Origin: Candidatus Vicinibacter affinis
GTDB lineage: Bacteria; Bacteroidota; Bacteroidia; Chitinophagales; Saprospiraceae
NCBI GenBank assembly: GCA_016714365.1
Contig: JADJNH010000007.1
Span: 558,001-622,000, forward strand
Direction of reading: 5' to 3'
Length of the DNA: 64,000 nt
Shown: piece after piece, positions 56,601 to 64,000 of the stretch
How positions within the stretch are numbered: the first letter of the stretch is position 1
Layout: every line of letters starts with the position of its first letter
Made by a program: the position numbers and the translations under genes
The notes under the pieces: model-generated
The model's database searches: none
The model's input: only the letters and a program-made list of their open reading frames with translations
What the model was told of the DNA's origin: nothing

Positions 56601-58004
56601 ATGGGAAAATCTGCACAAATAAAATTCGGGACAGACGGTTGGAGAGCCATAATTGCGGAAGATTATACCCTGGAAAACCTTCGGAGGGTGAGTTTGGGAA
56701 CCGCTTTGTGGATGAAAAATAACGGACTGAAGTCTGCTTTAATAGGCCACGACTGCAGGTTTGGTGGTCGGTTGTTCCTGGAAGAAACTGCACGTGTCCT
56801 GGCATCGCATGGCATCAAGGTGCTGGTAGCAGATGGCTTTGTAAGTACCCCAATGGTGTCCCTCGGAGTAGTACACCATAAAGTGGATCTTGGAATCGTA
56901 ATTACCGCGAGCCACAACCCTCCTTCCTACAATGGTTACAAATTGAAATCATCCTATGGGGGACCGACTCCTCCTGCTCAAATTGAAGAAGTGGAAGCCT
57001 GTATTCCGGAAGAATATTCGCCTTCCCTTGAAAGATATGAACAGTATTTGTCTCAGGGATTGATAACAGTCGTGCCACTCCATGAAAACTACCTTGCCCA
57101 TATTAGAAATCGTTTTAACCTGGATGAAATCAACAAAAACACCCAATTGGCTTATGATGCCATGTATGGTGCAGGCCAGGACGTAATGAAACAACTTTTT
57201 CCGAATCTTAAGGCCTTTCACTGCGAGTGGAATCCAGGATTCATGGATACGCCGCCCGAACCCATTCCAAAAAATCTAATCGAGATTTCATCTTTCCTAA
57301 AATCAAATCCGGGTAAATATCTTGGCGTGGCAAATGATGGCGATGCGGATCGTGTGGCGATGTTGGATGATTCAGGTAATTTGGTCGACTCTCACCACAT
57401 TCTACTTCTGTTGCTCTATTATCTTGCGGGAAACAAGGGAATGAAGGGAGACGTAGTCGTTAGTTTTTCTGTTACCAATAAACTCAAGAAACTCGCTGAT
57501 CATTTTGGACTCCAAACTAAAATTACCAAAATCGGATTTAAATACATAGCAGAACACATGATTGACGGTGATGTGTTGGTAGCAGGTGAAGAGTCAGGAG
57601 GGCTGGCTATAAAAGGACATATTCCTGAACGCGATGGCATTTGGATTGCCTTAACTGTTTTGGAATTTGTTGCATTGTCCGGTAAAACAATTACTCAATT
57701 AATCGATGAAATTTATAAAATCGTTGGCCCATTTGCTTACGACCGTCTGGATCTTAAACTCTGGCCTGACCAAATGGAAAATGTCAAGGAAGTTCTTAAT
57801 TCAGGAGTAATTGAAAAATGGGGGAATTACGTCACCAGGTCATTTGAAAATGTAGATGGTTATAAATATTATTTTGACCATGACAATTGGTTAATGTTCA
57901 GGGCTTCCGGTACAGAACCTGTTCTCCGTATTTATGCTCAGGGTAAAGATGCCGATGAAGTAATCCAAATGCTGGATACTGCCAGAAAAGTGTTAAACAT
58001 TTAA
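56601..58004 (+). CDS. Phosphohexomutase (phosphoglucomutase/phosphomannomutase family)
   Basis: 467 residues from the ATG at 56601. An ATG at 56541 is in frame but lies before the promoter-like box TATCTTTG (56573-56580), and the family starts at about KIKFGTDGWRAI. It has the phosphoserine loop VITASHNPPSYNGYK, the metal loop NDGDADRVAM, the sugar-binding GEESGG and the C-terminal phosphate-binding RASGTEPVLRIYA. It interconverts hexose 1- and 6-phosphates. Whether glucose, mannose or glucosamine is preferred cannot be read from the motifs. Confidence 0.95.
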   Translation: MGKSAQIKFGTDGWRAIIAEDYTLENLRRVSLGTALWMKNNGLKSALIGHDCRFGGRLFLEETARVLASHGIKVLVADGFVSTPMVSLGVVHHKVDLGIVITASHNPPSYNGYKLKSSYGGPTPPAQIEEVEACIPEEYSPSLERYEQYLSQGLITVVPLHENYLAHIRNRFNLDEINKNTQLAYDAMYGAGQDVMKQLFPNLKAFHCEWNPGFMDTPPEPIPKNLIEISSFLKSNPGKYLGVANDGDADRVAMLDDSGNLVDSHHILLLLLYYLAGNKGMKGDVVVSFSVTNKLKKLADHFGLQTKITKIGFKYIAEHMIDGDVLVAGEESGGLAIKGHIPERDGIWIALTVLEFVALSGKTITQLIDEIYKIVGPFAYDRLDLKLWPDQMENVKEVLNSGVIEKWGNYVTRSFENVDGYKYYFDHDNWLMFRASGTEPVLRIYAQGKDADEVIQMLDTARKVLNI

Positions 58005-58072
58005 TGCTTAGATTTTGAAGTAAAGTTCTCCAATTTGATTTTCAAAATCCCATTTTATCAAATAATCCAGAC

Positions 58073-58543
58073 TCAGTGCCGGATCATAGCAGTATGCGGA
58101 ATGTTGTCCTCCATATATTCTTCCCCAACGGGTGTAAACCCAAAATCCGAATAAAAATTAAGCAGATAGGATTGTGCAGAAATCTTAATGGCCTGGCCCG
58201 GAAATAATTTTTCCATTTGGTGCAAGGATTCCTCCATTACCCGTCGGCCAAAACCCTGACTTCGAAATTTAAAGTCACTTACTACTCTACCTATCGAAGG
58301 ATATTCAGGATAGGAAATTTTTGAGGGTAAAATGCGGGTATAGGCTGCCAATTCCCCTGATTCTAAAAAGAGCATCAGGTGATGGGCATGCAAATCTTTA
58401 TTGTCCAAATCCTGGTACACACAATTTTGTTCGACTACAAATACCTCTACTCTAAGTCTTATGATTTCATACAATTCATAAGGACTTAATTCTTGAAATT
58501 TTTTTAAAACAAAATGAAAGTTTTGCATCAGATTATTCGGCAA
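58073..58543 (-). CDS. elaA: GNAT-family acetyltransferase, ElaA type
   Basis: 156 residues. The ElaA pattern is clear: LYEIIRLRVEVFVVEQNCVYQDLDNKDL, then HHLMLF, LAAYTRILP, SIGRVVSDFKFRSQGFGRRVME (acetyl-CoA-binding Q/RxxGxG/A) and LLNFYSDFGFTPVGEEYMED. The substrate is unknown. It starts 9 bp after the dnaX stop, so it is likely the second gene of that operon. An ATG 15 bp in is an alternative start. Confidence 0.93.
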   Translation of the reverse strand: MPNNLMQNFHFVLKKFQELSPYELYEIIRLRVEVFVVEQNCVYQDLDNKDLHAHHLMLFLESGELAAYTRILPSKISYPEYPSIGRVVSDFKFRSQGFGRRVMEESLHQMEKLFPGQAIKISAQSYLLNFYSDFGFTPVGEEYMEDNIPHTAMIRH

Positions 58544-58552
58544 TAAAAAAAA

Positions 58553-60367
58553 TTAATCCTCATCAATTTTAAGTTCAAGCACATTTCTGAGTTCCTCGAT
58601 CTCAGGATTTACGGCATAAAGTAAATCCCATTTTTCTTTAGCCGAATAGAGTACTTTTGGTTTGACCAAATCTTCCTTTTGGGCCATTTCCGGATCGATT
58701 TCGACACTCATTCGGATACCCACTTCTCTGAAAAAGGATTTAATTTTTTCCTCCAGGTTAAGCTCTGATCTGAGTGCTTCCTGAGCGAGTACTGACCCCA
58801 CTAAAAAGTTAACCTGATTTTCAGCAATTATAATTTTAGCTTGCTTCATGTAAGCGAGCAGGGAATTTGATTTTTGTTCCTGGATGCACCCTTCCCAAAA
58901 AATGCGGACGCTCTCCTCTGAAAATTCCATTTTGTTTTCCTGCCGGATTTTTTCGTCCTGGGCAATCTTTTCCTTGATCATTTTCAGGTCGGCCAACCTC
59001 GGAATAGAACTGGCAGCAGCAGGTCCGGGATTCTTGGCTTGATCAGTGATAGGTGAGGGAGTTATTTTGACCGGTATATTTGGAACATCAGCACCCAAAG
59101 TGCTTTTTGATTCTTGATCTAGGGTGGTATTAGTGCGAGGAGTCTGTTGAGCGGAATTTGATAAATCAGCTGGTACGCTATCCAATGATTTATTTGGAAA
59201 AGGCTCTTTGTTCAGCTCAGGAGTTTTTTTTTCAGGGGGAATAGCTGCTGACAATGCGGATCCAATAGTTACCAGATTTCTAAATTGGCAAAGTCTGTTC
59301 AATAAAATCTCTACATGAAGTCTTTTATTGCGTGCCCTTCCCATGTTAATTTCAGATTCGTTGAGACTTTCCAAACAAGTCATCAGAAAAGATCTGCTGT
59401 AATTTTCAGCCTGTGATAGATATTTCGATTTGGTATGTTCGCTTCCTTCAAAAAGGGAAGCCATCTCAGGACTCTTACACACCAAAAGATTTCTGGCATG
59501 CAGACCCAAACCTTCCAATAATACTTCTGAATCAAAACCAAGTTTCAAAATCTTATCATACAATAGAAAGGCCGATTGTTCATCTTCTGTCAAAAAGGCA
59601 TCGTAGAACTTAAAGAAGTAATCCTGATCCAGGACATTCAGATTGTCCGCAACATCTTTGTAGCTGAGCTTCTTGCCTGAAAAACTGGTGATGCGGTCGA
59701 AAATGGAAAGGGCATCTCTCATCGCCCCATCTGCCTTCTGAGCAATTAAATACAAGGCCTCAGGATCTGCTTGAATGGACTCCACTTCACAGATTTTTTC
59801 CAACTGATGTATGATGTCCTTGACCTGAATTCTTCTGAAGTCATAAACCTGACACCGACTCAGAATGGTAGGAATAATTTTATGTTTTTCGGTGGTGGCC
59901 AGAATAAACTTTGCATAGGGTGGTGGTTCCTCCAAAGTCTTTAGAAAGGCATTAAATGCCGAGGAAGTCAACATGTGCACCTCGTCTATGATGTAGATCT
60001 TAAACTTTCCGTATTGGGGCTGGTATCTTACCTGCTCGACCAATGCCCTCATGTCCTCTACCCCATTATTTGAGGCGGCATCGAGCTCTATAATGTTGAA
60101 TGAATTGTTTTCCTGAAATGCCTGACAAGTCTTACAGACATTACAAGGTTCCCACTCAGGGCTTGGATTTTCACAATTCAGAACCCTGGCCAGAATTCTT
60201 GCGCAAGTAGTCTTACCTACACCCCTTGGTCCGGTAAAAAGAAAGGCATGTGCTACCTGACCCTGAGATAAAGCATTTTTCAAGGTATTAGAGATGTGCT
60301 CCTGACCTATAACGTCAGACCATTTAAGAGGTCTGTATTTGCGCGCTGAAACGAGAAATCCTTCCAT
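58553..60367 (-). CDS. dnaX: DNA polymerase III subunit gamma/tau
   Basis: 604 residues. The clamp-loader ATPase domain has ARKYRPLKWSDVIGQ, Walker A GPRGVGKTTCA, the zinc-binding cysteines C(ENPSPEWEP)C-x-x-C-x-x-C, Walker B IYIIDEVHML, and the sensor segment ATTEKHKIIPTILSRC. A helical collar follows (to about 370), then a proline/serine/threonine-rich linker (about 380-460) and a C-terminal tau-like domain (VRIFWEGCIQ onward). It loads the beta clamp. A TAATTTTG box lies at 60388-60381. elaA follows. Confidence 0.97.
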   Translation of the reverse strand: MEGFLVSARKYRPLKWSDVIGQEHISNTLKNALSQGQVAHAFLFTGPRGVGKTTCARILARVLNCENPSPEWEPCNVCKTCQAFQENNSFNIIELDAASNNGVEDMRALVEQVRYQPQYGKFKIYIIDEVHMLTSSAFNAFLKTLEEPPPYAKFILATTEKHKIIPTILSRCQVYDFRRIQVKDIIHQLEKICEVESIQADPEALYLIAQKADGAMRDALSIFDRITSFSGKKLSYKDVADNLNVLDQDYFFKFYDAFLTEDEQSAFLLYDKILKLGFDSEVLLEGLGLHARNLLVCKSPEMASLFEGSEHTKSKYLSQAENYSRSFLMTCLESLNESEINMGRARNKRLHVEILLNRLCQFRNLVTIGSALSAAIPPEKKTPELNKEPFPNKSLDSVPADLSNSAQQTPRTNTTLDQESKSTLGADVPNIPVKITPSPITDQAKNPGPAAASSIPRLADLKMIKEKIAQDEKIRQENKMEFSEESVRIFWEGCIQEQKSNSLLAYMKQAKIIIAENQVNFLVGSVLAQEALRSELNLEEKIKSFFREVGIRMSVEIDPEMAQKEDLVKPKVLYSAKEKWDLLYAVNPEIEELRNVLELKIDED

Positions 60368-60578
60368 GATAACTATGGGTCAAAATTAACGTATTCAGGA
60401 GAATTTTAATGCATTGGTTTTAGACTTCCAGGTTTTTTGTACGGGTGATGATAAAAATGTAAACAAAATCTGTTCCCCAATGCTTAAGAAGATATTTCTT
60501 TCAAAAAATGTTTACCTGCATGAATATATGATACTCGATCCTTCCGGAATGCTATTTTTACCACACAATTGTTAAATC
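60368..60578. promoter_or_regulatory. Divergent dnaX/nadE promoter region
   Basis: 211 bp between divergent genes. TAATTTTG on the minus strand (60388-60381) is the best -7 candidate for dnaX. I see no clear box for nadE. Confidence 0.4.
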
Positions 60579-62216
60579 ATGCGCATAGCACTTTCTCAAC
60601 AAAATTATCATATTGGCAACTTTGATGGCAATCTTGCACTCATGGCCAAAGCGGTAGCCGAGGCAAAATCTCGTGGAGCAGACTTAATTTGTTTTAGTGA
60701 ACTAGCAAGTTGTGGCTATCCGCCGAGAGATTTTCTGGAATTTAAGGATTTCATTCGAAGATCGATGGCTGTCGTAAACGAATTGTGCAAAATGTCCCAT
60801 GGTATTGCAATTGTGGTCGGTGCCCCCAGCGTTAATCCTGAAATTGAAGGTAAAGACCTGCACAATTCTGTTTTTTTTCTGGTAGAGGGAAAAGTCCGAC
60901 AAATAGCCCACAAGACTTTATTGCCGACCTATGATATTTTTGATGAATACCGTTATTTTGAACCAAGCCATAAATTCCAAACGGTTGAATTTAAGGGTAA
61001 AAAAATAGCCCTCACCATATGTGAAGACATTTGGAACCTTGGCAATGAAAACCCACTATACAAAGTTTGTCCTTTGGATGAAATGATCGATCAGGAACCT
61101 GATTTTATTCTTAATCTTTCCGCTTCCCCATTTAGCTTTGATCACGCTAAGGATCGCCTTGAAGTCATCAGGGCCAATGTGCTCCGCTACAAAATACCCA
61201 TGTTCTACACCAACTGTTACGGAGGTCAGACAGACATCCTTTTCGACGGAGGGTCTGTGGTAATGTCTCCGGATGGAAACTGCTTTGACGAGATGCCATT
61301 CTTTGAAGAATGTCTGCGTATTTATGATTTAGAGCAAGTGGTAAAAGGAGGTCGGGTTCAGGAACAAAAGAAAGATAAATTCGAACTCATCTACCGGGCG
61401 CTTGTCATGGGCATTCGGGACTATTTTGGAAAAATGGGATTTAAAAAAGCCATTCTGGGACTGTCCGGGGGTATTGACTCTGCTTTGACTGCTGTCTTGG
61501 CGGCAGATGCATTAGGACCTGATAATGTCACCGGATTGCTGATGCCATCACAATATTCTTCTGAAGGATCTGTTGCAGATGCAAAAAAGCTTGCGGAGAA
61601 TTTGGGCATACATCATGAGATCATTGCCATCAAAGAGGTCTACGACCGATATCTGGAGGTACTGAATCCCTGGTTTAAAGATTTAGCTCATAATGTCACG
61701 GAGGAAAATATTCAGGCCAGAATCAGAGGAATGTTGCTCATGGCCTTTTCCAACAAATTCAATCACATCCTCCTCAATACCACCAATAAAAGCGAGATGT
61801 CAGTAGGTTATGGAACCCTTTACGGAGATCTTTGCGGGGGGATTGCAGTACTGGCAGATGTGTACAAAACAGAGGTTTATCAACTAGCCCATTTTATCAA
61901 TCGAAATGAAATTCGCATTCCGTTGAATTCCATTCAAAAAGCTCCTTCCGCTGAGCTCAGGCCAGGCCAAAAAGACAGCGACTCTCTTCCTGAATACGCT
62001 GTACTCGATCCCATACTTTTTCAATACATAGAGCAAAGAAAAGGGCCGGAAGAAATCATTGCCATGGGTTTTGACAAAGAGGTTGTTTTAAAATCTCTGA
62101 AAATGGTCAACCGTTCGGAATTCAAACGACACCAATCGGCCCCGGTGTTAAGAGTTTCCAACAAAGCTTTTGGTCATGGCAGAAGACTGCCTATAGAGGG
62201 AAATTATCTATGTTAG
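60579..62216 (+). CDS. nadE: Glutamine-dependent NAD+ synthetase
   Basis: 545 residues, the typical two-domain length. The nitrilase-type glutaminase domain (1-260) carries the Glu (CFSELASCGYPPRD), Lys (HKTLLPTYDIF) and Cys (TICEDIWN) of the triad. The synthetase domain has the PP-loop LSGGIDSALTA, NTTNKSEMSVGYGTLYGD and VYKTEVYQLA. It makes NAD+ from nicotinate adenine dinucleotide using ammonia from glutamine. It is followed by an SPFH protein gene after 66 bp. Confidence 0.97.
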   Translation: MRIALSQQNYHIGNFDGNLALMAKAVAEAKSRGADLICFSELASCGYPPRDFLEFKDFIRRSMAVVNELCKMSHGIAIVVGAPSVNPEIEGKDLHNSVFFLVEGKVRQIAHKTLLPTYDIFDEYRYFEPSHKFQTVEFKGKKIALTICEDIWNLGNENPLYKVCPLDEMIDQEPDFILNLSASPFSFDHAKDRLEVIRANVLRYKIPMFYTNCYGGQTDILFDGGSVVMSPDGNCFDEMPFFEECLRIYDLEQVVKGGRVQEQKKDKFELIYRALVMGIRDYFGKMGFKKAILGLSGGIDSALTAVLAADALGPDNVTGLLMPSQYSSEGSVADAKKLAENLGIHHEIIAIKEVYDRYLEVLNPWFKDLAHNVTEENIQARIRGMLLMAFSNKFNHILLNTTNKSEMSVGYGTLYGDLCGGIAVLADVYKTEVYQLAHFINRNEIRIPLNSIQKAPSAELRPGQKDSDSLPEYAVLDPILFQYIEQRKGPEEIIAMGFDKEVVLKSLKMVNRSEFKRHQSAPVLRVSNKAFGHGRRLPIEGNYLC

Positions 62217-62282
62217 TCGATTAAAATAAGACCTGCGAAACTAATTTAGATTATCTTGGTGTTTAGTATCAAAACCTAAACC

Positions 62283-63227
62283 ATGGAGCCAACTACCATT
62301 ATTCTATTTTCAATTTTTATACTTTTTCTTTTGTTTTCCTTTGTTACCGTAAGTCAGGGGAGCATTGGAGTCGTAACTATTTTTGGAAAATACCAGCGCA
62401 TTATGAGTCCGGGATTGAATGTACGCATTCCATTCATCGAACAAATTCACAAACGCATTTCCATCCAAAACCGCAGTGTTGAACTGGGATTTCAGGCCGT
62501 CACCATAGATCAGGCGAATGTAAATTTTACGGCTATGTTGTTGTATTCTGTTTTGGATCAACAAGAGGAGACTATTAAAAATGTGGCCTTCAAATTTTTT
62601 GATGAAAGAAATTTTATGCAAGCTCTGATTCGTTCTGTAGAAGGATCTGTGCGTGCATTTGTAGCCATCAAACGTCAATCCGAAGTATTGATACTGAGAC
62701 GAGAAATCGTCGAAAATGTAAAAGAACATTTGGATAAAACATTAGAAGATTGGGGTTATCACCTGATTGATCTACAAATCAACGACATCACTTTTGATGA
62801 AGAGGTGATGAGGTCTATGGCCAAAGTCGTGGCATCCAACAATCTTAAAGCTGCAGCGGAGAACGAAGGTCAAGCACTCTTAATCACTAAAACAAAAGCC
62901 GCCGAAGCGGAAGGAAATTTTATCAAAATTTCTGCAGAAGCTGAGAAACTGGCTGCTCAACTTCGAGGACAAGGAATCGCCTCCTTCAGAGAAGAAATTG
63001 CCAAAGGAATGAGCAATGCAGCCAAACTGATGCAGGACTCTAATTTGGATGCTTCCTTGATTATGTTTTCCATGTGGACAGAAGCTGTCAAGAACTTTGC
63101 AGAACATGGGCAGGGCAATGTCATTTTCCTGGATGGAAGTCCGGAGAACATGGAACAAACCATCAGACAGATGCTGGCAATGAGTAAAATGCAATTGAAT
63201 AATTCGGGGAAGGATACTTTGTCTTAA
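62283..63227 (+). CDS. SPFH/band 7 membrane protein
   Basis: 314 residues. One N-terminal transmembrane helix (IILFSIFILFLLFSFVTV) is followed by the band 7 domain (SQGSIGVVTIFGKYQRIMSPG to KVVASNNLKAAAENEGQ) and then a coiled coil with repeated Ala/Glu/Lys (TKAAEAEGNF), as in stomatins and HflK/C. Members form oligomeric membrane scaffolds and regulate membrane proteases. There is no NfeD neighbour. Confidence 0.93.
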   Translation: MEPTTIILFSIFILFLLFSFVTVSQGSIGVVTIFGKYQRIMSPGLNVRIPFIEQIHKRISIQNRSVELGFQAVTIDQANVNFTAMLLYSVLDQQEETIKNVAFKFFDERNFMQALIRSVEGSVRAFVAIKRQSEVLILRREIVENVKEHLDKTLEDWGYHLIDLQINDITFDEEVMRSMAKVVASNNLKAAAENEGQALLITKTKAAEAEGNFIKISAEAEKLAAQLRGQGIASFREEIAKGMSNAAKLMQDSNLDASLIMFSMWTEAVKNFAEHGQGNVIFLDGSPENMEQTIRQMLAMSKMQLNNSGKDTLS

Positions 63228-63350
63228 CTGCTTTCCTTTGTTCAGGAAATTTTTCTAATTGTGCGACAGAAATATAAACGGATAAAAAATTATATCTCGT
63301 TTATTCGATAAAATTTAGGACCTTGTAATCGATTTCAATCAGGATGATGT

Positions 63351-63389
63351 CTGACAGGTATTTGTCAGGATCGGGGTTTGGTTTTTTTT
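63351..63389 (+). terminator. Weak hairpin plus T-run after SPFH gene
   Basis: CTGACA and TGTCAG form a 6-bp stem with a GGTATT loop. A run of eight T starts 13 bp later, so it is a poor fit to an intrinsic terminator. Confidence 0.3.
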
Positions 63390-63422
63390 AAGTGTATTTT
63401 CTAACGAACTAAATACAAATAA

Positions 63423-64000
63423 ATGAAAAAACTACTCCCCTTGTTTTTAATTCATTTGGCCTTATTGGCCAATTTGATCCTTTTTGAACCCGAACTTCAT
63501 GCCCAGGTGCGTTGGTGGCCCAAGTTCTCCCTTTTTAAAATTCATGCCTGCACCAATCCTCCAAAAATTACCTGCCCTCCTGCTTTTGTTGCGTGCCCAG
63601 GAGCTTCTACTTTACCGAATAATACAGGTTTTGCAATTGGTGAACCCGGCGGTCCCGGATGCAACCAACCAATTGTCACTTATTCTGACATGATTGTTTC
63701 ACAAGGACCTTGCGCCGGAGCCATCGAAATCAACAGGATATGGACGGCAACTGATCCTCAAGACCCCTTGCTGAATTCTTCCTGCATGCAGTCCATTGTT
63801 TTATCTGATACCGGCGCACCGGTGATTACCAATTGCCCTCCGGATATTACGGTCACTGCTCAACAAAATTGCAAGGCGAACGTGTCCTGGAATCCACCCA
63901 GCGTAACCGACAATTGCGGGAAACTATTTTTAACCGTTAGTCATATTTCGGGAGATGTCTTTCCATTGGGTACCACAAAAGTTACGTACACTGCGGAGGA
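63423..64000 (+). CDS. Secreted HYR-domain protein, C-terminus outside window
   Basis: At least 192 residues; the frame stays open to the window end. The signal peptide LLPLFLIHLALLANLILF ends near LHAQ. The mature part is Cys- and Pro-rich (TNPPKITCPP, VACPGAS) and then enters an HYR domain: PVITNCPPDITVTAQQNC, VTDNCGKLFLTVSH, FPLGTTKVTYTA. It is the same class of exported repeat protein as the two giant genes on the left and is probably T9SS cargo. The true length cannot be seen. Confidence 0.88.
   Translation, partial: MKKLLPLFLIHLALLANLILFEPELHAQVRWWPKFSLFKIHACTNPPKITCPPAFVACPGASTLPNNTGFAIGEPGGPGCNQPIVTYSDMIVSQGPCAGAIEINRIWTATDPQDPLLNSSCMQSIVLSDTGAPVITNCPPDITVTAQQNCKANVSWNPPSVTDNCGKLFLTVSHISGDVFPLGTTKVTYTAE

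Overview
The window is about 64 kb of moderately AT-rich chromosomal DNA from a member of the Bacteroidota, most likely from the Saprospiraceae/Chitinophagales side of the phylum. Four things support this. There are enormous secreted proteins built from HYR, Ig-like/PKD-like, LamG and beta-helix modules, one of them ending in a type IX secretion (T9SS) sorting domain. Lipoproteins carry short lipoboxes followed by acidic or lysine residues. Promoter-like TAnnTTTG boxes recur upstream of genes. The housekeeping set (GH97, ComF, one-PDZ HtrA, SPOR, NadE, DnaX) is typical of the phylum. The assignment is an inference from gene content; no rRNA or tRNA gene was seen.

Layout. Positions 1-7936 (minus) hold two small FAS1-like lipoproteins, the second abutting the first >2,144 codons of a giant repetitive surface protein that leaves the window at its left edge. 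Positions 7985-9024 hold a DUF559 (Vsr-like) endonuclease gene inside tandem and inverted palindromic repeats. Positions 9178-28506 (minus) are one 6.4-kilo-residue T9SS cargo protein with five or more beta-helix blocks, two LamG-like domains, about 20 HYR repeats (14 of them an almost perfect 243-bp tandem array) and five 286-bp repeats. Positions 28980-31450 are a repeat-rich island with two toxin-antitoxin pairs (YefM/YoeB and HicB/HicA). Positions 31450-38300 (minus) hold a TPR histidine kinase, its LuxR-type response regulator and four small secreted proteins, including a papain/C39-like protein and a beta-gamma-crystallin-like protein that share a C-terminal module. A palindrome, CATGATCATG, sits upstream of both the regulator and the secreted operon.

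After another repeat cluster (38485-39260) come a vanadium-haloperoxidase-like lipoprotein, small lipoproteins, a Fic protein whose catalytic His is replaced by Arg, a GH97 glycosidase and two more families of intergenic palindromic repeats (43697-44072 and 46310-46910). From 46924 to 63227 the region is mostly housekeeping: comF, an HtrA protease, a SPOR protein, an SRAP/YedK protein, an M50 protease with an acyl-CoA dehydrogenase, a TerB-like protein, a metzincin-like secreted protein, pcm, a phosphohexomutase, elaA, dnaX, nadE and an SPFH protein. A third HYR-type secreted protein starts at 63423 and runs off the right edge.

The most distinctive candidates for undescribed biology are: the DUF559 gene bounded by inverted copies of a hairpin repeat whose core also occurs in the other repeat clusters; the two-component system with phased palindromes next to the secreted C39-like/crystallin-like operon; the His-to-Arg Fic protein with a triple TACGTA operator-like array; and the metzincin-like protein with an extra residue in its zinc motif.
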